A stretch of 64,000 nt of DNA from Welwitschia mirabilis (GCA_051453625.1 JBOZIK010000001.1:186751893-186815892); one strand, 5' to 3'. Shown: positions 38,016 through 51,300, counted from the first letter of the stretch. Program-made: numbers and translations. The notes: generated by a model not told the origin, from the letters alone.

Positions 38016-38961
38016 GTGAGTGACCCAAAATGTCCTATCTCATTAAAGTATACCTGTAAGAAACTTAGGTTTCTTTTGCAATTTAACTAGGAGTGAGGAA
38101 TAATGAATAACAATGCAAGTAAATAAACTACCATGCAAAGTGAAATATGCAATCTAAACTAACATGTAATGAAAATGAATCATAACCCTACTTGCTTTTC
38201 AGCTTTGACAAAGGCTACTCTTGATAATCTATATCACTCAAGAAATTATCACTAGATCTTGGGTGACATGAGACTATAAGGGACATAAGAAATGCTACAT
38301 TCAAAGAATACAGAAATGTAAAAAAAACTAAGATTTATATTAAAACGTGTAACATTCATTCGGGATACAAAACAACTGGGTCTCAATAGAAGATACTCTC
38401 CCTTTACCAAGTGCTCATCTTTCTGTAAATCACAAAGATGGATCTCCTACCCTTAGCTCTCTTGTTATGAGAATCTTTGGTGCATTTAAGATGAAAGAAG
38501 AGTCAAAGGGAGATTTATTTATACGAAAATATTATAAAAACAGATAGACAGAAGGTACAGTTACATGCACTCATTAAGGATTCAGTGTTAGTGACAGTTA
38601 TATGAGCATCATCCAGGCTATCATCTAGATGACATAAGGGATGATAAACCATTACAAAATATTATGAAAGTGATGATTCAGCAGTCCACATAAGCAATCA
38701 TTGTCCTATTTGTTGTGTGGATGACAGATGGAATGGTAGTCTTCTTTAATGATTTCTTATGGAAAGACTTCGCAGTTTTGTCATGAAAAGCTTTGTTCAT
38801 TGGAAAGTGCCTTTAATGCATCAAATTTGGGTAATAACTGCACTTTTTTTAGATTTTCTCTTGTATCTCCAAAATCCTCAGAATTGCGCTCAAACCTATA
38901 TAAAAATCCTACAAAATAACTGATAAAACTCATCAAATAACCGTAAATTAGTAGCTTAACA
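38016..38961 (-). mobile_element. 5' LTR of retroelement A, truncated at its 3' side
   Basis: In minus sense it starts TGTTAAGCTACTAATTTACG at 38,961 and matches LTR B (47,623 downward) and LTR C in inverse orientation. The match stops at 38,016, where the sequence jumps directly into internal sequence that in copy B lies 1,074 bp further on. The junction carries TATAAT, the same word found at both borders of the missing segment in B, so the last ~100 bp of the LTR, the primer-binding site and the start of gag were lost. Confidence 0.75.
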
Positions 38962-41100
38962 TAGCCCCTCACTTAGCCTTTGTCATTCCTTGATTAAGAC
39001 CAAGCATAAAAAATATAATTATGATCCAATGTACTTTTAAAAAGATAATCTAGAAATCATAAAACAAGTTCATAAAAACACATCACATGGATAGATAAAA
39101 AGTAATGCATAATGTGTATATAATTTTTAAAATTTTATGTCATAAAAACTTAAAAATTTTTGAAAATGAGCCATGCAAATGGGTCTCTACCTTCCTCCAC
39201 CCCCTTAAAGAAAAGGCAATACATCCCTATTTCCTTTTAAAATAAAGAAGGTAACTGGGAGTAGAAAGGTAGAAAATAGAAATGAGGACAATCTTTTAAA
39301 ATAAATTACAAAGCTAAGTGGTAAAATATAGAGATATGAAATATTTGAACAGGTAGAAAAGAATGGACAAAAAGTGTTTCACCATAGAAAAAATTATGAG
39401 CAGCACTTAAAATAGTAAAAATCTAAACAATAATACAAATCTTAAGAAATTATCTTTTATTGAAAACTAAAACAGGAAAACATGCTAAAAAATATGGTAA
39501 TGACTTTAAAATAACGAATAAAACCATAAAAGAAAACAAGAAGAATGGGCATAAGATAATATAAATAAAAGATACCTCATCACTCTGAAAAATGCATGAA
39601 TTAGTGTAAAAAATTCCATTCAATAAGGTAATGATTATGGTGATGCTAGATAAAATGCTTTAAATAATGAATGATCAAACAAAATAATTGCTAAAAAAAA
39701 TGGACTCTCCTACCATCATCTCAAAAAAAACACCCAAATCTCAAGAAATGAAATAATCATGTGGAAAGACTAAGAGTCTAGGAAATAAGCAATGCTTCTG
39801 ATGACATTAAGAATACCACTAATCCCATAGCCTCANNNNNNNNNNNNNNNNNNNNNNNNNNNNNNNNNNNNNNNNNNNNNNNNNNNNNNNNNNNNNNNNN
39901 NNNNNNNNNNNNNNNNNNNNNNNNNNNNNNNNNNNNNNNNNNNNNNNNNNNNNNNNNNNNNNNNNNNNNNNNNNNNNNNNNNNNNNNNNNNNNNNNNNNN
40001 NNNNNNNNNNNNNNNNNNNNNNNNNNNNNNNNNNNNNNNNNNNNNNNNNNNNNNNNNNNNNNNNNNNNNNNNNNNNNNNNNNNNNNNNNNNNNNNNNNNN
40101 NNNNNNNNNNNNNNNNNNNNNNNNNNNNNNNNNNNNNNNNNNNNNNNNNNNNNNNNNNNNNNNNNNNNNNNNNNNNNNNNNNNNNNNNNNNNNNNNNNNN
40201 NNNNNNNNNNNNNNNNNNNNNNNNNNNNNNNNNNNNNNNNNNNNNNNNNNNNNNNNNNNNNNNNNNNNNNNNNNNNNNNNNNNNNNNNNNNNNNNNNNNN
40301 NNNNNNNNNNNNNNNNNNNNNNNNNNNNNNNNNNNNNNNNNNNNNNNNNNNNNNNNNNNNNNNNTACATTGAGCATTCAGTGTTGTGTTACTTCTTTTTA
40401 ATAGATTTAACATGTTGTATAAGAAGGATTCAACACTACATTACTAGAAATAGTTTATATTCCTAATGTAGATGAATGAATCACAAGTAAATTTTTAGAG
40501 ATAAATTCCTAGTAGGTGTCCATAGCCCCATTGCAATTAACTAAATCCAATAGAAATGATCATCAAGCTGTGCTAAAAGATGTTTAAGATTTTTATTATT
40601 TTTTCTTTTTTTGTTTATTATACATAGAAGGGGTCATTTACTTATTATCCTAATAGAGAAATGATTTCATCCCCATGACTACTTTTATACAAAAAAGAAG
40701 GCATGAAAGAAGAAAATCTATCATTTTCCTTGATTCCAAATTAAATATCTCTAAATACATGTAAATCTTAACAAAGCACTTAAAGGGACTAGCTAATGAA
40801 TAAGTAAAAACCTATAAATTTTCAATTAAGATTTAAAAAGTTAAAAAATCTTTTTATTCATGAATTAATGAAAAGACATCAGTTATGATCAGTACATCTC
40901 ATGAACTCATAATATTATGAAAGGGGTGAATGAAATGTAGGTGATAAAGTGTTATGTAGAGGTAATCTATATGTGTGAAAATGGCCAAAATGTGGATGAA
41001 GTAAATGGATATGATTAGGATTTTATATGAAAAAAGCATTTTTGAATACATGAGGGTTTTTTCTAGTTGTTCCAAATATAGGCTAGAGTAAGTAAACATA
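38962..41100. other. No gene seen; 529-N gap
   Basis: Between LTR A and the left end of copy B. AT-rich with a gap at 39,836-40,364. An open 66-residue frame on the minus strand (40,899-41,099) is hydrophobic and unassigned; as the downstream continuation of element B, this region would be expected to carry reverse transcriptase, but none is readable. Confidence 0.4.
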
Positions 41101-42296
41101 ATTCAAGTACATTTTATAAACTAAGTTAGGCTCATGAGAATAGTGTATACTTATGAATGAGAAGGAAAAATTTGGATGGCTAGGATTTTCACAATTAAAA
41201 GGATAATATGGGTTACTAAGTTATAAATTAGGCCTAGAAATTTTTTCATGACAAGACTTCACATTTGACTTAAAAAAAACCCAAGAAGGAAATGGGAAGA
41301 ATACTCATTAAGATTTAACCACCCTAAGTTGTAAGAGAGCCATCTTATTTCTTTCTCTTGCTTAACCAATAATTCTTTCAAAACATTTTTATTTGGTAAA
41401 GACATAGATGAATTAAAAATCAAAGAATGAGAAAGGTCATCATCAAAAACATATTATAAATCCTTAAGAGCTAAGTCCACATCACAAAAAGGATTATATT
41501 CAAGGTTAACAAATGAAGCATACTCCAAAGAAGATAGAGAAAGAGGTAAAAAATTTTCTCATAGAAATGAGGATCAAGATCATTAAAACTTTCGATGGAC
41601 CCTACTTATTCTAAATCATTTGATTATTTTATGGCATTAAATATATTAATAATATTATTAATAATATAAATATTCATGAGATCATTTCTACAATTGATAA
41701 GAGCATTATAAGTACCAAGAAAAGCTCTTCCCAAGATACTAGGAATGGTATAGCTTCTAGTCTTTTCTATATTTAAAACTTTAAAGTTCATAGAAACATA
41801 GTAATTCTNNNNNNNNNNTAAATAATTGTATCATATACTATACCCAATAGTTATTTTAAAGAATTATTAACCAATTGTAATTGGAGTTTAGTATTTTTGA
41901 GATCATTTAGACCAAGTTCCTTATAGATACTATGAGGTAAAAGAATGACATTGGCTTTAAGATCTAATAAGGCTTGTTGAAAGTTTTTATTCCACTAGCA
42001 ATGGATATGACAGGGCATTATGGATCTTTTTATTTTAGGAAAATTTAGTTTTAAATAATAGCACTAGTTTTTTAAGTAAGAATAACTTCATTCTTCACAT
42101 TTATCCTTCTTCTAATAGTGCATAGATCTTTTAAGGATTTCGCATAGAAAGGTACTTATTTAATGGCTTCTAAAAGAGGGATATTGATTTTTGTTTCCTT
42201 AAAAATATTTAGTGCTTCATTTTGTTTTTTAGCTAATTGATTTTTTCTAAGTTGTTTAGGAAAGAATAGGGATTTTTTATAGGTTGGAACAACTTC

Positions 42297-42586
42297 NNNN
42301 NNNNNNNNNNNNNNNNNNNNNNNNNNNNNNNNNNNNNNNNNNNNNNNNNNNNNNNNNNNNNNNNNNNNNNNNNNNNNNNNNNNNNNNNNNNNNNNNNNNN
42401 NNNNNNNNNNNNNNNNNNNNNNNNNNNNNNNNNNNNNNNNNNNNNNNNNNNNNNNNNNNNNNNNNNNNNNNNNNNNNNNNNNNNNNNNNNNNNNNNNNNN
42501 NNNNNNNNNNNNNNNNNNNNNNNNNNNNNNNNNNNNNNNNNNNNNNNNNNNNNNNNNNNNNNNNNNNNNNNNNNNNNNNNNNNNNN
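42297..42586. other. Assembly gap of 290 N
   Basis: The equivalent interval in copy A (35,193-35,478) is 286 bp, so this gap size is accurate. Confidence 0.9.
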
Positions 42587-42850
42587 GACGAGGATTGTTG
42601 ATTAAATTGTTATTGTGAGGTATTAACGTAATGTTAAGCTTCCACAAACTTATGAAGTGTAGCCTCTAACGAGCTAAAAGTTGAGGGTGGATTTAAACTC
42701 TTAGGCTAAATAGTTGAGGCTTAACTAGGATTATCTTTTTCCCATGAGAATTTTGAGTGATTTATTTTCCGAGGTTATAGGTATTAGAGTGGGGTTATTT
42801 ACTATTAAGTCTTTCCCTTGTTATCTTATAGCATTAACTTGCTCTTTTAC

Positions 42851-43400
42851 NNNNNNNNNNNNNNNNNNNNNNNNNNNNNNNNNNNNNNNNNNNNNNNNNN
42901 NNNNNNNNNNNNNNNNNNNNNNNNNNNNNNNNNNNNNNNNNNNNNNNNNNNNNNNNNNNNNNNNNNNNNNNNNNNNNNNNNNNNNNNNNNNNNNNNNNNN
43001 NNNNNNNNNNNNNNNNNNNNNNNNNNNNNNNNNNNNNNNNNNNNNNNNNNNNNNNNNNNNNNNNNNNNNNNNNNNNNNNNNNNNNNNNNNNNNNNNNNNN
43101 NNNNNNNNNNNNNNNNNNNNNNNNNNNNNNNNNNNNNNNNNNNNNNNNNNNNNNNNNNNNNNNNNNNNNNNNNNNNNNNNNNNNNNNNNNNNNNNNNNNN
43201 NNNNNNNNNNNNNNNNNNNNNNNNNNNNNNNNNNNNNNNNNNNNNNNNNNNNNNNNNNNNNNNNNNNNNNNNNNNNNNNNNNNNNNNNNNNNNNNNNNNN
43301 NNNNNNNNNNNNNNNNNNNNNNNNNNNNNNNNNNNNNNNNNNNNNNNNNNNNNNNNNNNNNNNNNNNNNNNNNNNNNNNNNNNNNNNNNNNNNNNNNNNN
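42851..43400. other. Assembly gap of 550 N
   Basis: The equivalent interval in copy A (about 35,744-35,793) is only about 50 bp, so either B carries a 0.5-kb insertion here, A a deletion, or the gap size is wrong. Confidence 0.9.
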
Positions 43401-46400
43401 AACAAGATAAATGTTGTAATGAAGAGGTGGGATTATGAACTCCGGGTTTCTACCAAGAGTCTCAATCTTCTTAGAAATCTAATACAACTTTTAGTTAACC
43501 TTAATATTATCATGGATTTTAAAAATACTAGTGAATATAATAGGTTTTGTAATCTTATTAGCTTATTATGTTTCTTTCAATTATTAGAGCTTTTGGCTAT
43601 AGTTTTAAACAAATCCTAATCTTTATTAATTTTAAGGTCTAATAAGCTTTCTTTACACATCATTTCCATAAGTTTCTTATGGTTGGATGAAATTTCTTCA
43701 TTAACAACGTATGAGTCTTCCTTACTCAAAGCCATGTTGGGGGAATTTAAGAAATAGATTTTGAAATCTTTCTAAGGTGTAGGAGAGGGTTTTAGTATTG
43801 TTTTATTAGAATTTTATGATTTCTATTAGAATGACATTGATCTTATAACTAGTGAAAAATTTTTTAATGAATGCTTAATTAAGTTCATTCCAAGTAGTGA
43901 TAGAAATAGGTTTTAATGTGTAAAGCTAATATTTTACCTTCTCTTTGAGTGAAAAAAAGAACAAGGTAAATCTAAATGCATTAGACATATTAAGATTTTG
44001 AGGGATTACAAAAAGAACACACTCAAACTCCTTAAGATGTAAGTAAGTATTCTCAAACTCTAAACCATGAAAATATAGAAGAAGTTAAATAAGTGCTAGT
44101 TTAAAGTTAATTCTTTTAGCATTAGACAATTGAACAATACAAGAGGATATACATAAACATTATAGTTAAAGATGTTCTTTCAAGATTCTTCTAAGTTGAT
44201 TAAGGTTGAAGTTACTCCTTGAGTTATTTTGGCTTTCCTAAGGTCTCTTTTGTGAATAGTTTCTAGAGTGTTTTTTTTTTATTTTAAAAATAAGAGGAAT
44301 TCAATGCAATCTAATATTAAGTGTTCACTTATACTTCATAAAACATAAGAAAACAATCAAGATGGGTTATATTTATAAATACACATGATATATGAAAAGG
44401 TTCAAGATGACATAAATGTAAGTTTCACAAATGTTAAAGATAGTTTGATGTAATAAGTTGGTATTGTTATTAAGGGAAGACATTAGGGTTAGTAAGATGA
44501 TGTAAATATGTTTCAGAAAAAATGACAGTGTAATTCAAATAAAAACTAAAAATTTAAGATGACAAATTGGTTTGGTTGACTAATAGAAAAGGAGAATAAA
44601 ATGTAGATTTTGGAAATGGCTAGTGCAAAGCTAAAACTACAATGAAATCTAATCTAAGAAATTAAAATTTCAAAAAAAAAAAAAATGCAAGGTTCTTATT
44701 TAGAAACTATTAAGTACCTACTAAGAAAGTCACTTGAAATAAAGAATAAAATAGATAAGAGAGAAGAGATAATAGCAAGAGAAAATGGATAGAAGAAAGA
44801 AATTTTTATTTATTATTTTTTCTTGATTTATTTTCTTTAAACCTATAAAAGATCAATTACTATACAAAAATTTGATAGACTATATACTCTTTACAAGGAA
44901 ATAAAGAAAAAAATGTAAAATAAAANNNNNNNNNNNNNNNNNNNNNNNNNNNNNNNNNNNNNNNNNNNNNNNNNNNNNNNNNNNNNNNNNNNNNNNNNNN
45001 NNNNNNNNNNNNNNNNNNNNNNNNNNGATAAAAAGAAATAATTAAAAAACACTAGAAAGAGATAGTATAAAACAAAAAAGAAAAAGAAAAAATAAAAACC
45101 AAAGAGATTATTGAAAAGTAAATTCTGTGCATGCTCTACTATAGTTACTATGCTACTATTCCCTAATAATAGTGCCAAAAAGCTATATGTGATAAAATGT
45201 GGCTATACTTGTATCTATTCTTAATATATGGTAAATAGCAAGAACATCCTAGGAATATAAATCCTACATGACCAAATGCAACTTTTATCAACAATACTAT
45301 GACTTCCATTTTTAGTATAGTTCTATTGTTATTCTTCCATAAAAAAAGATAACAAAAGCTATTAATAAAGTAAGCACAATGATAATGAGCAATAGAGAGT
45401 GAAGTTATACAAGAGCTCTAGGAATGGAACATAGTATTTAAACTAGCATAATAACTTCATGGAAAAGCATAAGTACTAAAGTGAATTAATGTATCTTTTA
45501 CTTTCAACTCAAGCATCATGACATAATCTCATCCATCATAGACATGGATGCTTATGTAGTCCAAGCTCAAGTATAATAAAATAATTGTATCCATTATAGA
45601 TATCAAGGTGATATATTCAAGCCACATAGCCTTCATAATAATAATAAAATAAGCATGAAAAGTAAGTATTTTCCAAGACCCATCAAATAAAAATTTAGGT
45701 TNNNNNNNNNNNNNNNNNNNNNNNNNNNNNNNNNNNNNNNNNNNNNNNNNNNNNNNNNNNNNNNNNNNNNNNNNNNNNNNNNNNNNNNNNNNNNNNNNNN
45801 NATTATTGTTGGCTAATAATTCTTTAAGGATGAGGTTGACATTAGGGGTAGAAGATCCTACTACTTATTTTTGTTTTCAAGAAGCACTTGATATTATAGG
45901 TTAATCCTCTCCTTCTATAGGTCTTTTGTTAAGAAAATTAGATTTAGAAAAAATAAATTTGGAAAGAGGATTGAGTGCACCTGGAGATTGTTCTTCTAAC
46001 TCTTTTTATATGTTTACCAGTCCTTCTTTGAGTTCTATTCTATCAGCTTCTTTTCTCTGAGATTTTTCTTCTCTAGATTGACCATATCATAGCATCCTGC
46101 AAATAGAAAATAATAGAAAATAGATCAAAAAATAATAGACTATAATCTTGTCTATCATCTGGATGACAGAAGAGATGACACACATAGAAAATAGAAAAAC
46201 AAAAACAAAAATAAAATAGAAAGCATATAAACACACAAAAAAAATAATTCCTGTCATCCACCTAGTCATTTGGACATCACAAGAGATGATAAAGCTAATT
46301 ATTATAGAAAAAATATGAAAATCAGAAATAAAAACCAAAAACAAAAATAACACACTATCATCCTGACTGTTGTGGGGACGACAGAGGGGTTGGCCACCTC

Positions 46401-46532
46401 TTTTTATAGAAAACTTAAAATCTAAAAAACTAAAACTGAAACACATCACACTTAATAAAATACAAGATTGCATAGACAAATAATCAGTATGCTTATCTGA
46501 AAGATGATAACCCTTGTACTCCTTGGTAGACT

Positions 46533-46550
46533 TTCCTAACAATGACATCA
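46533..46550 (-). other. Primer-binding site of retroelement B (tRNA-Asp type)
   Basis: Read on the minus strand: TGATGTCATTGTTAGGAA. The usual Athila-type site, as I recall it, is TGGCGCCGTTGCCGGGGA. Ten of 18 positions match and all eight differences are C-to-T or G-to-A. It lies 3 bp from the LTR end ...CACAACA, where the tRNA primer for minus-strand DNA synthesis would anneal. Confidence 0.7.
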
Positions 46551-46553
46551 ATT

Positions 46554-47623
46554 TGTTGTGGTGTGTATTTGTGCATGCTTTTATGTTCAAATAGATTCTA
46601 TCATTAATAATTAAAATAGATATTATGCATAATACATCATACTAATATAATGGAAGTGACCCAAAATGTTTTATCTTGTTGAAGTCTACCTACAAGAGAC
46701 TTAGGTTGCTTTTGTAATGTAACTAAGAACCAAAATAATGAATAACAATGCAAGTAAATAGACTACCATGCAAAGTGCAATATGTAATCCAAACTAACAT
46801 GCAATGTAAATGAATCCTAACCCTACTTGCTTTTTAGCTTTAACAAAGGCTATCCTTGATAATCTATATCACCTAAGAAATTGTCACTAGATCTTGGACA
46901 ACATTAGACTATAAGGGACATAAGAAATTCTATATGCAAATAGTAAAAACATGCAAAGAAAACCAAGATTTATATTAAAAAGTGTAACATTCATTTGGGT
47001 TATAAAATAGCCAGGTCTCAATAGAAGATGATGAGCTCTCTACCAAATGCTCGTCTTTCTATAACTCACAAAGATGGATATCCCTCCCTCCGCTTTCCTG
47101 TCATGAGAATCTCTGGTACATCAAAGATGAAAGGATAGTTGAAGGGGAACTTATTTATAGGAAAATACAACAAAAATAGATAGACAAAAGGTACATTTAT
47201 GCATGCTCATTAAGGGTTTAGAAATGGATAAAATGGCTGAGAGAATCTATCAGTGATAGTTACATGAACATTGTCTGGGCTATTATCTAGACGACATAAG
47301 GGATGACAAACCATTACAAAATATCATGAAAGTGTTGACTCAGCAGTCCACATAAGCATTCGTCATCCTATCTATCATGTGGATGAAATATGGGAGGATA
47401 ATCTTCTTTAATGATTTCTTATAGAGAAACTTAGAAATTTTGTCATGAAAAGATATCTTCATCAGAAAGTGCTTTTAATGCATCAAATTTGGGTAATAAC
47501 TGTACTTTTCTGAGATTTTGTCTTGTATCTCCAAAATCCTCGGAATTACACTTAAACTTGTATAAAAGTACTGCAAAAAAACTCATAATACCCATCAAAT
47601 AACTATAAATTAGCATCGCAATA
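46554..47623 (-). mobile_element. 5' LTR of retroelement B
   Basis: 1,070 bp. In minus sense the start (TATTGCGATGCTAATTTA) aligns with TGTTAAGCTACTAATTTA of LTR A, so the initial TG has decayed to TA. The end is AAATACACACCACAACA, followed by the primer-binding site. Collinear with LTR A (38,016-38,961), including GATCCATCTTTGTG-type and TTGATAATCTATATCAC words. It carries the palindrome-like TTATCTAGACGA at 47,283-47,294. The LTR would hold promoter and polyadenylation signals, but none can be picked confidently. Confidence 0.75.
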
Positions 47624-48365
47624 GTAAGCTAGAATGAAAAATAAGAATCATAAGTAGATCTTAAAATAAAATCATGGCTCAGCCTATCCTAATTATAACA
47701 AGTATAAAATGACCATAAGTTAATATCAAAGTAATGCAATAAGAATATTTAGTACTTTATTATCTAAAAGTAAAATCATACAATCTAAAAATCTGCTCAT
47801 GCTAAATCAAAAAGCATCATGATAGCTTAGTATCTAGCCCATTTCTATGGGAAGCTTAAAAAAACTCATGACTAAAACTCCAATCTATTTAATAATGATA
47901 TGATATATGATATAACAATGAAGTAAGGTCAATTATTTATGGACTAGAAATAGGCTTTACAATTAGGGTTTCAAAGACTTAATGGAGTAATTCTAAATAA
48001 TTCTTGAAGTATATGGGATTATCCTTTAGTAATGGGAATAAATTAAGGGTTCTTCCTATAAAAGATTCATAATGTATCTTTTGTTTATAGAAATAATCAA
48101 AATGAATTGTCTACATTAAGAAAACTTAGAGATATAAATAGAGTATCATTCTATTCAAAGTAACTAGTGCCAATGATCCATCCTAGAATTGGTGTCGCCA
48201 CTATTTATGCTTAGTACACCTTTATATTTTACCATAATGCTCTAGATGATACATTTATCAAGAATAATGATAGCATTAATGCATATTATTAATAAAACTA
48301 AATTTTCATATCTTTAAGCATAATAAATATGTAAAACCATCATGATAATCAATTAAGTATGATAG
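47624..48365. other. No gene seen
   Basis: Sequence between LTR B and the truncated RT of element D. No readable frames. Confidence 0.5.
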
Positions 48366-48369
48366 TAAG

Positions 48370-51300
48370 GCCTTAATTCCTTGAGGTAAATGTTAATGTT
48401 CATGTGCTATTAGTAATTATCTTTTAGAATTATCTTATTCAAATCATAGTAATTAATACAAATCCTAATTTAACTATTCTTCTTTAGAACAACTAATATG
48501 TTTAATAGCTAATTTCAATAATCTATTAGTTAATTGAGACCAGTAGTTAAAAGGCATTCTAAGTCTTGTTTGACTACCAAGATAATACAAGAATTAAGTT
48601 TCTTAATCTTTTTATTTCTCTATGGTTTAATTTGGCTTAAAAATGATATTATGGATGACGATTGGTTTATTAAGCCTCGTATATCCTTGTAAGGCCAAGT
48701 AAAGATGTCTTTATTGGATGACAACACACTTTCCACTATTGATTTCATCTATTGTAATAAATACTAATTGATCTTTAGTAACTTTTCTTGATCATTGAAT
48801 TTACTAAAAATTTGTATGTTTTAACATCTTATCATTTTGCTAAATATGATTTCATCTTTTTGAGATTTTGTTATTTCATAAGATTTTGTATTTTGAATGA
48901 TTGAATCTTTTTTCAAGTAAATATATAAATTTTTCAAAGATGTTTTATAGCTAAAATTTGAAGGTTAAAATTAACATACTTTTTAATAAGTTGACTAGCT
49001 AAAATAATATTCAAGGGTAACTCCAACAAACTCTCCATCATGAGGTTCTATAAAGAGAAAGACACTGGTAAGGATTAAAGATTAAGAACTTGAATAAAAA
49101 GAAAATGCAAATGGATGTAATGGATTACTATGATAAAAAGGATTGAAAGAAAAACATAAGATGTTAAAGATATAATTTTTCATCTTTCCTTTTTTCTTTT
49201 TTTAAAGTTTTCCTTTTTTATGTCTTATTTTATTTTATTATTTTATTTTCATAATATTTTAATTTAAAAAAAAGAATATAGGCTAATATGAAAGTTGTTC
49301 ATAAGAAATGAAGTCCATCCTAAATCCAATAATTATTCATCAAGAATTTAGAAGACCCTCATTTTATGAGAATCCATACGATCATGTTCAAAATGTAAAA
49401 ATGGAATGATTTATTTTTTGGTATTAAAGGTAATGATAGAAAATATGATTGAGATGGAGCTTTGACATTTTCCACTATATGATTCCCTTTGAGTGGCATT
49501 GAGTTCTTTTGTTTTTTATTGATAATGATATTATTTCCCTAGTAGTAAGTTGAAGGCTATTGCATGATCCAAAAATGTCTTTACACTAAGTTAAAGGCTA
49601 TTGCATTGTTAATTATATGAAGTCCAATCTTTAATTTTTTTGGCCATCTCAACTAGTAAGGTAGCTATTCCCCTTGATTTGTTCTTATGATAATTAAAGC
49701 CCCTAACTATTACATCCTTTTTTAAATTTAGGGGATGTTATAAGTTAAGATTATTAAGACATGATAATCTAATTACATTTAACTTAGTCCCATAGTTGAC
49801 AAAGGCCCTAGATACTTTAGTAGATCTAATGTTTACTAAAATGTAAGGTGGTTTAGTAACTATAGTCTTTTAAGAAGTAGATGAAATTTCCTTAAGTTGA
49901 AATTAGACTACTTCTTAATCCTTGTAATGTTTTTGAACATTTATGTTCTTTGACGTAGGTTTTTATTTTGGAGGTAATTTCAAGGTTAGTCATTTCTCAC
50001 ATATGTTTTAAAAGCTTACATATGAGGCTTATAGTTTTTTATTAATGAAGAAAGGTAATGTTATGATTCTTCTACTTTAGAGGCATGTGATTTTTATTAG
50101 GCTTTAGGTAAAGTAAGAGAATGCATTTGAGTAGGTTCCATTTGAATAAATAATTGTAACTTTTACTTGTTTTCTTAAATGACTTATTTTAAAGGCTCTT
50201 TGGGTTGATCCAATTACTAAAATTGTAAAAGTGGTATTATTATTATGAATTACTACATTTTATAGAGGCTATAATGTCAAAGGCTGAGAAGGAAAAGGAT
50301 TCTTGTAAATTTATAACTGCTCAATTGTAGCAACTAGGGCTGTATCGAATTGGATGTTTCTTCTTTTTTATGATATCTTGAATAATATGTTTTATATTGA
50401 AGTAATTTTTATTGTGATGACCCCTGATTTTGTGGTATTTGTAGTACTTTGACTTATGATAAGCCTTTGATTTGTGGCATTAGGATGTTTTGGTTTAATT
50501 AGAGATAATTGAATTACCTTCTTTTTTAATAAAGTCGAAAGAACTTGTATTAATGGGATGCTTAACCTTCTGAAATTTCTTTTAGGTTTTTGGATTGAAT
50601 TTTGAATTCTATTTTGATCCTGACTTTGAGTTACATATCTCTATTATTGCATTTATTGCAGTTATCACAAATTCTATACTTGTTATAAATTTTATATTGG
50701 TTGAGGAGGTGGGTAGTATGGTTTTTCTATAATTGGTTGGAATGCAAAAGTGTGTGGAGGGATAAAGGATTGAGGTGACATTTGTAACATTATTGAATTA
50801 CTCATTGGCTAAGATTGATAGGTTTGTTGGAAAAGTTCATTAGTGACTACAACATTCTTTGAATTATTTTCTTTGTTATTGTTAGTGTTATCTTTCCTAT
50901 ACTATTCACCTTGCAATGAGCTACCATATTTAATGGATTTCTTTTCTCTTCACATGATTTTGATTCTCTTTGCTAATGTAATAACGTATTCTAATGTCTC
51001 AAAATATTGCATTCTTAAATGTTTTGAAACCTAGGGAATGCATGCTTTTGTAAAGAGATATCCCATGTCTAAACCTATAATGGGGGTTTCTAATTGTAAT
51101 GTAATGACCCTCCATCTTTAGGAATACTTTGGTATTATTTTATTTAAATTGTTTTCACATTATAGTTAAAGTATCTAGTATCATTTATTTTGAGATGTTT
51201 ATCGATTAGTATTGAACAAACATTTCAAGTAGTTATTTTAAGCCTATAATAAAATGGGTCGTATATGATGATAACATTCGAGGGCTTTTTGTTTTAAGGA

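Larger units (their letters stand above)
41640..46095 (-). pseudogene. Retroelement B: decayed gag and aspartic protease (Athila-like gypsy)
   Basis: Minus-strand gag-pro of an Athila-like Ty3/gypsy element downstream of its own LTR and primer-binding site. A possible gag start lies at 46,095, followed within three codons by a stop. Capsid words FHGLEFENTYLHLKEFE at about 44,085-44,010, SITTWNELN near 43,905, and ERFQNLFLKFPQHGF near 43,790-43,720 match Retrotrans_gag consensus. The linker 42,296-42,156 reads LFFPKQLRKNQLAKKQNE and KINIPLLEAI. Protease follows at 42,040-41,640: FQQALLDLKANVILLPHSIY (active-site DLGA reads DLKA), then ILGRAFLGTYNALINCRN, the conserved C-terminal block. Numerous stops make it inactive. 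Gaps at 41,809-41,818, 42,297-42,586, 42,851-43,400, 44,926-45,026 and 45,702-45,801 interrupt it. It is a near-collinear paralog of copy A at 34.9-39.0 kb. Confidence 0.85.

Noticed and set aside
40438-40450. CATTACTAGAAA resembles a decayed CACTA terminus
   Set aside because: No partner end, no subterminal repeats, and such words are expected by chance in 64 kb of AT-rich DNA.
39778-43619. Long frames of 160-290 residues consisting mostly of X
   Set aside because: Created by runs of N; only the few residues outside the gaps are real.
46073-46590. Open frames of 62 and 167 residues
   Set aside because: They fall on the leader, primer-binding site and LTR edge of retroelement B; hydrophobic low-complexity translation of T-rich DNA.
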